DNA of 14,760 nucleotides from B120-G9 sp034659895 (GCA_034659895.1 JAYEIF010000121.1:1-14760); one strand, 5' to 3'; shown: positions 1-8,125, counted from the first letter of the stretch. Notes: generated from the sequence alone by a model not told the origin. Made by a program: numbers and translations.

Positions 1-69
1 CGTGCCTGTCGGCGCACAGGAAGTGCGCCGTGGCGTGTCACCCGTTTCTATATACACAGCGGAGGCAAG
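1..69 (+). repeat. Divergent partial copy of the intergenic MITE-like repeat
   Basis: The first 30 bases are identical to the last 30 bases of the window. The stretch at 21-38 (AAGTGCGCCGTGGCGTGT) also occurs inside the full copy at 5386-5660. From about 39 the sequence (CACCCGTTTCTATATACACA, then GCGGAGGCAAG) resembles the core of the other copies with several substitutions. Bases 11-31 can form a perfect 8-bp hairpin, CGGCGCAC/GTGCGCCG, with a 5-base loop. The left end lies outside the window. The A/T-rich right half and right terminal repeat of the complete copies are not seen, so this copy is diverged, rearranged or truncated. Confidence 0.75.
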
Positions 70-165
70 CTGTCCAAACAACTGGGGCCATCTCTCTATA
101 CATAATATAGTAAATGTGTAAATCATTGGTATTACAGATTCTTTATACGTTTATTTGTTTGTAGC

Positions 166-888
166 TTATTGCCAGTGGACACGGTAAACCCTCTGGCCAT
201 CAGTAGCTGAACCGCCACTGCGTCGACCTCCTCTGGTTAAAAATTTCAGCAAACCCAAACCAAACAAAAATCCACCGACATGGGCAAGGTAAGCTACACC
301 TCCGCCAGTGCTTGATCCTGCCAGCGACATTAATAACTGATAACCAAACCAGAACCACAGCACAACTTTAGCCTGTAAAGTAATGAATTGGATAAAGAAA
401 AACACAACCAGACATGTAATTTTTGCTCTTGGGTGTAATACAATATAGGCTCCCATAAGCCCTGCAATTGCCCCTGATGCTCCGACCAAAGGAACCTGTG
501 AATTTGGTCCAAATAATGTGTATAACCCAATTGCAGCAAGACCAGAAACAAGATAGAAAATAATAAACTTAACACGGCCAAAGTAATCTTCAACGTTGTT
601 GCCATAAATCCACAGGAAAAGCATATTTCCGATTAAGTGTAGCCAGCCACCGTGCATAAACATTGACGAAAAAACAGTATAAAAGACCGAGGAAGGAAGC
701 CCTGGCGTTAGCTCTATAGAATGCACTAATTCAAAAGGAATATATCCATATTGGATGATAAATAAATTAAACCCGCGGTCACCAAGTAACTGTGAATACA
801 GAAAAATGATGCTGTTGATTACAATCAATGCTATCGTAAGGTACGGCTTACGGATAGTTGGCATGTCGTCTTTAATTGGGAAAAACAT
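166..888 (-). CDS. Rhomboid family intramembrane serine protease
   Basis: This 240-residue polytopic membrane protein is predicted to cleave transmembrane substrates inside the inner membrane. It has about six hydrophobic segments. The HGGWLHLIGN signature (residues 79-88) carries the conserved His and Asn. The catalytic serine lies in GASGA (Ser138) and the catalytic histidine in YLAHVGG (His203), so the Ser-His dyad is intact. The tail after about residue 218 is basic and Gly-rich. The start follows a good ribosome site (AGAGGTAA, about 5 bases upstream). The gene begins 21 bp after the M23 peptidase stop, so the two are probably one transcript. The substrate cannot be told from sequence. 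No clear terminator is visible downstream, between 70 and 165. Confidence 0.95.
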   Translation of the reverse strand: MFFPIKDDMPTIRKPYLTIALIVINSIIFLYSQLLGDRGFNLFIIQYGYIPFELVHSIELTPGLPSSVFYTVFSSMFMHGGWLHLIGNMLFLWIYGNNVEDYFGRVKFIIFYLVSGLAAIGLYTLFGPNSQVPLVGASGAIAGLMGAYIVLHPRAKITCLVVFFFIQFITLQAKVVLWFWFGYQLLMSLAGSSTGGGVAYLAHVGGFLFGLGLLKFLTRGGRRSGGSATDGQRVYRVHWQ

Positions 889-909
889 TAGTTACCTCTA
901 TCAGCCTCT

Positions 910-3201
910 CTATTTTCCAATATTACTTGGTTCATCAATAATAAAGTTGAGATACTTTTCGAATTTGTTACCAGCGCGGTCGGTTATCATAATACCCAAA
1001 TGATGTCTTCCCGGTTCAAGCGGTTCAAGCGGTCGACTTGAGCAGAAGCCGGTCTCTTTATCATATTCAGGAATCAGCCACTGCCCATCAATTTCGATTC
1101 GAATGGCAGTGTCATTAGGAATACCGGAGATTGTATCCTTGATAATGAAATTCACTGGAGGCCTTGTCTTCCGATATTGTGCACCGTCTATAATGGTCAG
1201 CCGTTCGATGGTTGGCGGAGCGTAGTCGATTACAGCTGCAAAAGAACCTCCACCTGTGGACAAGGCTTTCAGGGTATTATCCTTAAAACTGTTGTCGAGC
1301 CAGATCCAACGGTTTTCATTTTCGTCTAACCAGCAAATGCCGCTTTTCTTATTGATTCCAGTTTTCCAAGGAATACTGTAGGAAATTTCGAAATCCTTGC
1401 GACAGACAAACGCCTCAGGAAAAATCTGGTAATGATCTGAATTAAGCTTCAAAGCTGTTTTATTTAATACAGAGCTCCATTTTAATTCTACAAATCTCGG
1501 TTCATAGAAGAAGTCTTTCCCAGCTCGAAGTGTAGCATACTTATTGAAAGCAATTTTTTCTTCAGGTTCAATTCCTAATACAGCGATATTTAGCGAGTCG
1601 GATTTAATACTCATAAAAGACGTATCGCGGGACATCGCTGCCCGAAATCTGTCAATTCTTGAATACCGTTCTTCGGGAGGTATAAAACAGACATGTTTTG
1701 TCATATTAAAATACTGGGGATATTCAGTTCCAAGTAAGCTGTCGCGCCAATATAATTCCAAGCGTGATTTTGCCCCTTTGGCATTAAAAACGTCTATCAT
1801 TACTAAAAGGCCGTCTTCAAGAATTTCATGTGATATTTCGAGTTTTTTGCTACCACGTTCGCGTAATCCATTGAACAAATTGTCATGGATAACTACACCT
1901 GAGGATGTGTACAACTCAAGACGCAACACTGCTTTGTCAACACGATATCCGACAACTTTGCAAACGAAACGACCGTTATCAAGGTATTCAATTGATACGT
2001 CTGGTGATACTCCCCATGCCTTACCACGATTGAGCAGAGCTGCTACGGAATCTATAGCGAGGGATTTATATTCTGGGATTGGCGAAAAATGGAACAGAGT
2101 TGTGTCTTTAGCCACTTCGATAGTAGAATCAAGGTGATAAACATATTCCGATGGTCCCCATAGGAATTGGAATCTTAATTCTGTTTCATTACCAGCAACA
2201 TCCTCAGCTATTACTCGTCCATGGTGAAGCCCGATTTGTTCAGTGCTGTCCATTCCGAATAGTCCGCCGCCATTTTCTCTCCCTTGTCCTCCAGCAAAGA
2301 TATTACCATGTTTCTTATATAATCTACGGACATGCTTGCGCTTGGCTACGACTTCTATGTAATCGTATTCAAGACTGACACTTTGGAGAGTCTTAAAATC
2401 TAATGAATCAAATTTTATCTTATAGTACTGTTTATCATCGATGTATAAGGAAAGCTTATAAACATCGTGTTTCATTCCTCTGGGTCGCCCTCGATCAAAA
2501 CACTCCGATAGCAGACCAAAAGGTCGATTTAGATAGAAGGTCGTATCCACAATAAAATAATTCCCCTTTTTCCCTTGAGCTACATCCATAAACAGTTTTC
2601 TCCGACCATTTGGCAGGAGAGACCGGTCATCCGTAAGACAAATACCAAACCGTGAAAAAGTTGGATGTGTGTTATCATCCAAATCAAAGCCAAACTTTAT
2701 TGGATTGAGCGGAGTCTCATTTTGACGCTTCTCGAAGTGTAAATGAGGCGCTCCGGTACCGGTTTTACCAGAAAAAGCAACCAGTTTTCCTTTTTCAACT
2801 CGAATCGAATCCTCAGGTAAATAAATATCTTGATAATACCTTTCTGACTCTGTTTGCTTTATTTTCAGTAAATTATCTACTTTGTCGATGAATTGAGATA
2901 AGTGACCGAAAACGTATGTGTAACCATCATCACCGCGTATGTATAGAGCTTTTCCATAGCCTTCATAGGATGTACTAATTCTCCAGACATAGCCATCTAC
3001 TGGAGCAAGTACCCGCTTTCCTGATTTTCCACCGGTACGAAGATCTATTCCAAAATGGAAGTGCCCATCGCGGTAATCACCGAAACAGCTTGACAGGTCA
3101 ATGTTCCCTTCTAAAGGCCAATCCTGTCCGGCTTTCGGGCGGGAAGCTAACATAGTTAATAAGATTAACAAACTCAGTAGTTTAGTCGATACTTGTAGCA
3201 T
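910..3201 (-). CDS. Secreted M23 family metallopeptidase with long Ig-like C-terminal region
   Basis: This 763-residue protein has an N-terminal signal-like segment (about residues 1-24) and then a LytM/M23 zinc peptidase domain (about 30-170). The metal ligands are visible: HFGID gives His49 and Asp53, and APHLHFE gives His153 and His155, with His100 in FGHLS. The site therefore looks catalytically intact, and a role in cutting peptidoglycan cross-bridges in the periplasm is expected. The remaining 590 or so residues are beta-rich. They contain two Ig-like 'D-x-AGN' motifs (DVAGNE near residue 340 and DRAGNK near 745), which suggests modules for substrate or envelope binding. The next gene on this strand is the rhomboid protease, 21 bp away. 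The ribosome site AGAAAGGA sits a rather long 13 bases from the ATG. Long tails like this occur on M23 proteins of the FCB group. Confidence 0.93.
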   Translation of the reverse strand: MLQVSTKLLSLLILLTMLASRPKAGQDWPLEGNIDLSSCFGDYRDGHFHFGIDLRTGGKSGKRVLAPVDGYVWRISTSYEGYGKALYIRGDDGYTYVFGHLSQFIDKVDNLLKIKQTESERYYQDIYLPEDSIRVEKGKLVAFSGKTGTGAPHLHFEKRQNETPLNPIKFGFDLDDNTHPTFSRFGICLTDDRSLLPNGRRKLFMDVAQGKKGNYFIVDTTFYLNRPFGLLSECFDRGRPRGMKHDVYKLSLYIDDKQYYKIKFDSLDFKTLQSVSLEYDYIEVVAKRKHVRRLYKKHGNIFAGGQGRENGGGLFGMDSTEQIGLHHGRVIAEDVAGNETELRFQFLWGPSEYVYHLDSTIEVAKDTTLFHFSPIPEYKSLAIDSVAALLNRGKAWGVSPDVSIEYLDNGRFVCKVVGYRVDKAVLRLELYTSSGVVIHDNLFNGLRERGSKKLEISHEILEDGLLVMIDVFNAKGAKSRLELYWRDSLLGTEYPQYFNMTKHVCFIPPEERYSRIDRFRAAMSRDTSFMSIKSDSLNIAVLGIEPEEKIAFNKYATLRAGKDFFYEPRFVELKWSSVLNKTALKLNSDHYQIFPEAFVCRKDFEISYSIPWKTGINKKSGICWLDENENRWIWLDNSFKDNTLKALSTGGGSFAAVIDYAPPTIERLTIIDGAQYRKTRPPVNFIIKDTISGIPNDTAIRIEIDGQWLIPEYDKETGFCSSRPLEPLEPGRHHLGIMITDRAGNKFEKYLNFIIDEPSNIGK

Positions 3202-3246
3202 AATAGTTGTACAATCCTTTCTGTATATATTTACACGGTATAACTT

Positions 3247-3252
3247 ATTATA
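3247..3252 (-). promoter_or_regulatory. Possible -10 element for the M23-rhomboid transcript
   Basis: On the minus strand these bases read TATAAT, a perfect -10 hexamer, about 46 bases before the M23 start codon. No good TTGACA-like -35 lies 16-18 bases upstream, so the call rests on the -10 and its position in the divergent intergenic region alone. Confidence 0.35.
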
Positions 3253-3301
3253 AGAAAGGTGAATATAGCAATGTTTTTTGTATAAATTATTCTAATGATA
3301 G

Positions 3302-3329
3302 TTGCTTATTTATTTGTTAAGTGTATATT
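3302..3329 (+). promoter_or_regulatory. Possible sigma70-type promoter of the PPIase gene
   Basis: TTGCTT (3302-3307) and TATATT (3324-3329) are separated by 16 bases on the plus strand, about 80 bases before the parvulin start codon. The -10 matches consensus at five of six positions and the -35 is weak. The divergent region at 3202-3411 is AT-rich and shows no other structure. Confidence 0.4.
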
Positions 3330-3411
3330 CTCAACTTGGATTAAGATACCAGAGTGCAGATTACCTGTACGCTGTTTCGTTGATTTTGGAAATGATAAGG
3401 AGTAAAATTGA

Positions 3412-5265
3412 ATGTTTGACAAACTTCGCAGAATGATTCTTCCAATTATTATTATTGTACTATTTTTCTTTGTAGCTATGATTGTTTTCCAGTGGGGAAT
3501 GGGGCTATCTCGAAACCAGCCATCTGGGAGTAGTAATTTTGCGGCTGTTATCAATGGAGAAAAAATAGAATGGCGGACTTATAATCAGATTTACAACAGA
3601 ATGTATCAAGCGGCGGCTCAGGAAAGTGAAAATGAACTCCCTAAAGAGAAGGAAAGAGAGCTACATCAAGAGGCTTGGAGACAAATCCTTCACGAGACCC
3701 TCATTATGCAGGAAGTAGCCAAGAATAACCTATTTGTTACTGATAAAGAGTTATATGCATACTTGCGTTATTCTCCACCCGTTGAATTGCAGCAGTCGCC
3801 AAGCTTTCAGACCGATGGAAAGTTCGATTATCAGAAATATGTTAATGCTATGGGAGACCCTCAGGCTGCCCAGTTTTGGGCTCAAATTGAAGCATCAGTC
3901 CGCAAGGATGTAGCCAGAATTAAATTGCAGGAGCAGGTACTCCAAACAGCTCATGTTACAGAAAGCGAAATCAAAAATTGGTTTCTTGAAAGCAAAGAGA
4001 AAGTAAAAGTTGGTATGGTAAATGTCGGCTACGGACGTTTTTCGAGTCCTCCGCCACAAAGTACCGAAGAGGAAATGCAAACCTATTTTGATGGACACAG
4101 TAAAGAATATCCCATAAAAAAACGGGCAGCTTTGAACATTGTGATGCTGAAGAAAGAAGCTGCTCCATCCGATTGGGAAACATCCTTTAATAAAGCTACA
4201 AGCATTCGTGACTCGATTCTGGAGGGTGAAGATTTCGTTACCATGGCAACTCGTTATTCCGAAGACCCGAGTGTGAAACAAAACAACGGTGATTTGGGAT
4301 GGTTTCCGCGGGGGCAGATGGTAGAGAAATTCGATCGCTATGTTTTCCAGATGCAAGAGGGTGATATTTCTGAACCGATCCGCACTCAATATGGCTGGCA
4401 CATAATAAAACTATATGGATTTAAGGAAGAAATGGGTAAAGTGCGAGGTGAAACTGAGGAAAAACTTATAAAGAAAGCTCACGCTTCGCATATCCTAATT
4501 ACAGCTTCACCATCCCAGGAAACACTTGATAAATATTTCAATAGACTCGAGAAATTCCAAAATGCCGCCACTAATTCCGGATTTTTCAAAGCGGCTGAAG
4601 ATTTGAAATTCCCTGTAAGGAATTCGGGGCTCTTTTTCCACGGTGGTAACATTCAACATCTTGGCAAGGATGCACAAGCTGGCATTTTTGCTTTTGAACA
4701 TAAAATTGATGCTATTTCAAAAGTATTTGAAAATGAATCTGCATTCTACGTAGTACAGGTGGGTGATAAGAGACCAGAAGGACTTGCTACTTTTAAGGAA
4801 GTTCGTGAACGAGTTCGTATGGATTTGCAGAAAGCCAAAGTAATTAAACTTTGTCGGGATACAGCATCCGCTATCTGGTCTGAGATTCAAAACGGGACAG
4901 ACATAAAAAAAGCCGCTAAAATGTTCGGTGATGAATATGAAACGCCTGATCGTTTTGATCGCACTAGTTATGTGAAGGGACTGCGTCGTGATCCTATGGC
5001 TATAGGAGCTGCCTTTTCACTAACCAAACCGGGACAGATGACCGGACCAGTTGAATATGAGCAGGGGATTGTGATATTTAAGCTCATTGATCGTACATCT
5101 CCCGACCTATCTGAGCTTACAGCCAAACGTGACTCCATAGCTAATGTTATTCTAACTTCCAAGCGGAGAGAACTATATTCTAATTGGTTCGATTATATAG
5201 TGGAAACATCCGAGATTCAAAACAATGTTAAAGAATCCACTGAACGGCAAGGATCATCGCTGTAA
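3412..5265 (+). CDS. PpiD/SurA-like membrane-anchored peptidyl-prolyl cis-trans isomerase
   Basis: This 617-residue protein is a predicted periplasmic folding chaperone held by one N-terminal membrane helix (residues about 9-30), the PpiD topology. A SurA/PpiD-like helical region follows (about 42-200). A parvulin domain (about 237-336) carries the family signatures NNGDLGWFPRGQM and YGWHIIKL. A second parvulin-like segment starts at HASHILI (about 357) and runs to about 450 with a degenerate remainder. In the first domain the usual 'SHIL' histidine strand reads LNIVML, so one of the two conserved histidines is absent there. The expected motif occurs instead at the start of the second segment. 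The start has a strong ribosome site (AAGGAG at 3397-3402, 9 bases upstream). A rho-independent terminator follows, so this looks like a single-gene unit. Isomerase activity may be reduced, with chaperone activity kept. Confidence 0.9.
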   Translation: MFDKLRRMILPIIIIVLFFFVAMIVFQWGMGLSRNQPSGSSNFAAVINGEKIEWRTYNQIYNRMYQAAAQESENELPKEKERELHQEAWRQILHETLIMQEVAKNNLFVTDKELYAYLRYSPPVELQQSPSFQTDGKFDYQKYVNAMGDPQAAQFWAQIEASVRKDVARIKLQEQVLQTAHVTESEIKNWFLESKEKVKVGMVNVGYGRFSSPPPQSTEEEMQTYFDGHSKEYPIKKRAALNIVMLKKEAAPSDWETSFNKATSIRDSILEGEDFVTMATRYSEDPSVKQNNGDLGWFPRGQMVEKFDRYVFQMQEGDISEPIRTQYGWHIIKLYGFKEEMGKVRGETEEKLIKKAHASHILITASPSQETLDKYFNRLEKFQNAATNSGFFKAAEDLKFPVRNSGLFFHGGNIQHLGKDAQAGIFAFEHKIDAISKVFENESAFYVVQVGDKRPEGLATFKEVRERVRMDLQKAKVIKLCRDTASAIWSEIQNGTDIKKAAKMFGDEYETPDRFDRTSYVKGLRRDPMAIGAAFSLTKPGQMTGPVEYEQGIVIFKLIDRTSPDLSELTAKRDSIANVILTSKRRELYSNWFDYIVETSEIQNNVKESTERQGSSL

Positions 5266-5297
5266 AAAGTTGATTTAAGCTATCAATAGATAAAATC

Positions 5298-5330
5298 AGG
5301 GTCTTTCCGTAAGTGAAAGACCCTTTTTTG
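5298..5330 (+). terminator. Rho-independent terminator after the PPIase gene
   Basis: GGGTCTTTC (5299-5307) pairs perfectly with GAAAGACCC (5315-5323) around a 7-base loop and is followed directly by six T residues. It starts 33 bases after the stop codon. Confidence 0.93.
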
Positions 5331-5385
5331 TTAATACTTCATTCGGGAGTAGCATTAATATAAATTGAGTCAAAAGTTATTGTAG

Positions 5386-5660
5386 GGCTTGTTGAATAAT
5401 TAGTTATTATGTACCACAATCTCAAATTCGCGTAGCGGGCGGCCTTGTGTCGCCCGTTTCTATACACACAGCGGAGACAAGCCCCGCTGCTACGCGAGTA
5501 GAAAGTGCGCCGTGGCGTGTAGAATGTTTATCAAGTGCAAGCCTTTTAAGCTATTTATAACAAAACCCTTTCACTTGAAACAATACAAAACATGCTTTTC
5601 TATTTATGAACAAAGAACTTACCCGCCTGTCGAGCGGACAGGTACTTTATTCAGCAGACC
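5386..5660 (+). mobile_element. MITE-like element, complete copy with two extra 21-bp modules
   Basis: This is a 275-bp non-coding element. Its left end reads GGCTTGTTGAATAA and its right end, read inward on the other strand, GGTCTGCTGAATAA, an imperfect terminal inverted repeat. Next to the left end a GC-rich hairpin has perfect 9-bp arms, TCGCGTAGC (5428-5436) and GCTACGCGA (5489-5497). The right half is AT-rich and has a second hairpin with TCAAGTG/CACTTGA arms (5531-5537 and 5572-5578). Compared with the copy at 8126 it differs by three substitutions, one single-base indel and two 21-bp insertions (5501-5521 and 5622-5642). The flanks, TTATTGTAG and CTACTGTAT, match at only six of nine positions, so no clean target duplication is claimed. 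An open frame spanning 5512-5784 is an accident of this repeat. Confidence 0.8.
5622..5642 (+). repeat. Nested 21-bp palindromic module (CCTGTC...GACAGG)
   Basis: A 21-bp unit is present in this element copy and exactly absent at the same place in the copy at 8126. It contains CCTGTC (5626-5631) and GACAGG (5637-5642), a perfect 6-bp hairpin with a 5-base loop. Similar CCTGT(C)/(G)ACAGG hairpins occur at 5-20, 14680-14694 and 14735-14750. Confidence 0.65.
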
Positions 5661-5715
5661 CTACTGTATTTTTTCAAATAAACATAGATTAATTCACTCT
5701 TGTTTAAGAAACAGC

Positions 5716-5743
5716 TTGACGGACTGTTTGTCCCCGATATATT
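5716..5743 (+). promoter_or_regulatory. Sigma70-type promoter of the malic enzyme gene
   Basis: TTGACG (5716-5721) and TATATT (5738-5743) each match consensus at five of six positions and are separated by 16 bases. They lie 54 bases before the start codon and 55 bases downstream of the MITE-like element, so the insertion left the promoter intact. Confidence 0.6.
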
Positions 5744-5797
5744 CCTCAACTGAAAATAACATTTGTGTTATTTCTAAAAATTAGGAGTTAGGCTGTA

Positions 5798-8041
5798 ATG
5801 GTTACTAAAAAAGAAGCTCTCGATTATCACAGTCGTGGTAAACAAGGGAAAATAGAAGTTGTTTCTACAAAACCTTGTCGGACACAACGCGATTTGTCAT
5901 TGGCTTACACTCCCGGTGTAGCCGATCCGTGTATGGAGATTCACCGAAATCCCGAAGATGCATATAAATACACTGCGAAAGGTAACATAGTGGCTGTTGT
6001 TTCCAATGGCACCGCTGTGCTTGGCTTGGGCAATATCGGTCCACTCGCAGGCAAACCGGTGATGGAAGGCAAAGGGGTGTTGTTCAAAAGGTTCGCCGAT
6101 GTTAATGTATTCGATATTGAATTGGATACACAGGATCCTGATGAAATTATCAAGTGTTGTCAGTTAATGGAACCAACTTTTGGCGGCATTAACCTTGAAG
6201 ATATTAAAGCTCCCGAATGTTTCTATATTGAAGAGACCCTCAAGAAGACTCTGAACATACCTGTTTTCCATGATGACCAGCATGGTACCGCTATCATTTC
6301 GGGAGCCGCTCTGCTGAATGCTCTGGAGATTGTAGGGAAGGATATTAGCAAAGTAAAAGTTGTATTCTCAGGTGCTGGTGCAGCTGGTATTGCTTGTGCC
6401 AAGCTTTATATGTCGCTTGGTGTGAAACAAGAGAATTTGTTAATGGCAGACTCCAAGGGTATTATGTATGAAGGTCGAGGAGACAAGTTCAACAAGTACA
6501 AGCAGCAATTCGTTCGCAAAACTGATTGTCACACTCTTGCTGATGCAATGAAAGATGCAGATATCTTTACAGGGGTTTCTGTAAAAGATATAATAACCAA
6601 AGACATGGTTAAATCTATGGCTAAGGATCCTATTATTCTGGCTATGGCTAACCCTGATCCTGAAATTACTTACCCAGATGCTATTGCGGCTCGTAAGGAT
6701 GTTATAATGGCCACAGGGCGAAGCGATTATCCAAATCAGGTCAACAATGTACTTGGTTTTCCGTTTATCTTTCGAGGTGCGTTGGATGTTTCAGCAACAA
6801 CTATCAATGAAGAAATGAAGATTGCAGCAGTCAAAGCCCTTGCAGCATTGGCAAAGGAAGATGTTCCTGATGTTGTAACGGAGGCTTATGGCGGAAGTCA
6901 TTTCCGATTTGGCAGAGAATACCTTATTCCCAAGCCGTTTGACTATCGTATTCTTATGTGGGAAGCTTCGGCTATCGCTCAGGCAGCGATGGACACTGGT
7001 GTGGCTAAACATCCTGTCGATATCGAAAAGTACAAGGAAGAATTGGAACGACGCATAGGACATGGCCATACTATCATACGCATAGTAAATGAAAAGGCTC
7101 GCCGCAATCTACGCAAGGTAGTATATCCTGAAGGCAATTCGGGCCGTATTCTGCGAGCTGCTCATCAAGTTGTTGATGAAGGTCTGGCCAAGCCAATAGT
7201 ATTGGGAAATCCTGAAGCCATTAAGGCTATAGCAAAAGAAAATGAGATAAAATTGGATGGCATTGAGATTATCGATCCAGCCACATCATCTAAAAGGTCG
7301 GAATATTCTGAGAAATATTACGAGAAACGTAATCGTAAAGGTATCACACGGGAAAAAGCCGATGAAGCTATGAATAACCGAACCTACTTCGGAATCATGA
7401 TGCTTGAGTGCGGCGACTGCGATGCTGTCCTATCTGGGGTAACCTCCGACTATCCATCAACTATGAAACCAGCGCTTGAAATAATCGATATGAAACCGGG
7501 AATAAGCCGTGTATCAGGAATGTTTATTATGCTTGATAAAGATCAGGCATATTTGTTTGCAGATACTACTGTTAATGTAAACCCAACTGTTGATCAATTA
7601 GTCGAGATCGCTGAGTGTACTGCCAATGCATGTAAAGAGTTCAATATGGAACCACGTATCGCTATGCTTTCATTTTCCAATTTTGGCTCGGCTCGCTATC
7701 CAGAATCAGAGAAGATAGCCAAGGTGACGGCTATTCTTCGAGAGAAGCATCCTGATCTTATTGTAGAGGGTGAGATACAAGCCGATGCTGCTTTAATGCC
7801 GGAGTATATGGAGAAATACTATCCTTTCTCACAACTGAAGGGAAAAGCCAATGTGTTTATTTTCCCAGATCTTAATTCGGGGAACATTGCTTATAAACTC
7901 GCCAAGCGTATGGGCGGGTTGGAAGCAATCGGACCAATTCTCAATGGTCTTTCCAAGCCGGTTCACGTATTGCATCGTACCTTGAGCGTGAGTGAAATTG
8001 TAAATATGACAGCGATTGCTGCTGTTGATGCGAATGTTTAA
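5798..8041 (+). CDS. maeB: NADP-dependent malic enzyme with phosphotransacetylase-like C-terminal domain
   Basis: This 747-residue protein should convert malate and NADP+ to pyruvate, CO2 and NADPH in the cytoplasm, linking the TCA cycle to pyruvate and supplying reductant. The malic N-terminal domain (about 15-150) shows AYTPGVADPC (Tyr37) and MEGKGVLFKRFADV with the conserved Lys92. The metal/substrate site is FHDDQHGTA (Asp159-Asp160). A Rossmann nucleotide site, FSGAGAAGIA (190-199), follows. Residues about 430-747 form a phosphate acetyl/butyryltransferase-type domain. In this MaeB class that domain is generally regulatory, sensing acetyl-CoA, rather than a full enzyme. Length and domain order are typical of MaeB. 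The choice of NADP over NAD is inferred from class. The ribosome site AGGAG (5783-5787) lies 10 bases upstream. The gene has its own promoter and terminator and is flanked by MITE-like elements on both sides. Confidence 0.95.
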   Translation: MVTKKEALDYHSRGKQGKIEVVSTKPCRTQRDLSLAYTPGVADPCMEIHRNPEDAYKYTAKGNIVAVVSNGTAVLGLGNIGPLAGKPVMEGKGVLFKRFADVNVFDIELDTQDPDEIIKCCQLMEPTFGGINLEDIKAPECFYIEETLKKTLNIPVFHDDQHGTAIISGAALLNALEIVGKDISKVKVVFSGAGAAGIACAKLYMSLGVKQENLLMADSKGIMYEGRGDKFNKYKQQFVRKTDCHTLADAMKDADIFTGVSVKDIITKDMVKSMAKDPIILAMANPDPEITYPDAIAARKDVIMATGRSDYPNQVNNVLGFPFIFRGALDVSATTINEEMKIAAVKALAALAKEDVPDVVTEAYGGSHFRFGREYLIPKPFDYRILMWEASAIAQAAMDTGVAKHPVDIEKYKEELERRIGHGHTIIRIVNEKARRNLRKVVYPEGNSGRILRAAHQVVDEGLAKPIVLGNPEAIKAIAKENEIKLDGIEIIDPATSSKRSEYSEKYYEKRNRKGITREKADEAMNNRTYFGIMMLECGDCDAVLSGVTSDYPSTMKPALEIIDMKPGISRVSGMFIMLDKDQAYLFADTTVNVNPTVDQLVEIAECTANACKEFNMEPRIAMLSFSNFGSARYPESEKIAKVTAILREKHPDLIVEGEIQADAALMPEYMEKYYPFSQLKGKANVFIFPDLNSGNIAYKLAKRMGGLEAIGPILNGLSKPVHVLHRTLSVSEIVNMTAIAAVDANV

Positions 8042-8067
8042 CCCTTTCTATTTCAATTGAGTTTTCT

Positions 8068-8100
8068 ATAGGTCGGAGTTAAAACTCCGGCCTATTTTTT
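8068..8100 (+). terminator. Rho-independent terminator after maeB
   Basis: ATAGGTCGGAGT (8068-8079) pairs with ACTCCGGCCTAT (8084-8095) around a 4-base loop, a 12-bp stem with one G-T wobble, followed by a run of T residues. It begins 27 bases after the maeB stop codon. Confidence 0.93.
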
Positions 8101-8125
8101 ATATTTAAAAGTAAATTCTACCCAG

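Noticed and set aside
1544..2137. A 197-codon plus-strand open frame opposite the M23 gene
   Set aside because: It lies entirely antisense to a well-supported peptidase gene, has no recognisable domain or ribosome site, and reads as low-likelihood protein.
5386..5660. CRISPR array from repeated segments at 5386, 8126 and 14595
   Set aside because: The copies are kilobases apart, long, and structured as inverted-repeat elements. There is no regular short repeat-spacer pattern and no cas gene.
5512..5784. A 90-codon open frame between the PPIase and maeB genes
   Set aside because: More than half lies within the non-coding MITE-like element and the rest covers the maeB promoter and ribosome-site region. 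It has no ribosome site of its own, and the frame is broken in the equivalent element at 8126.
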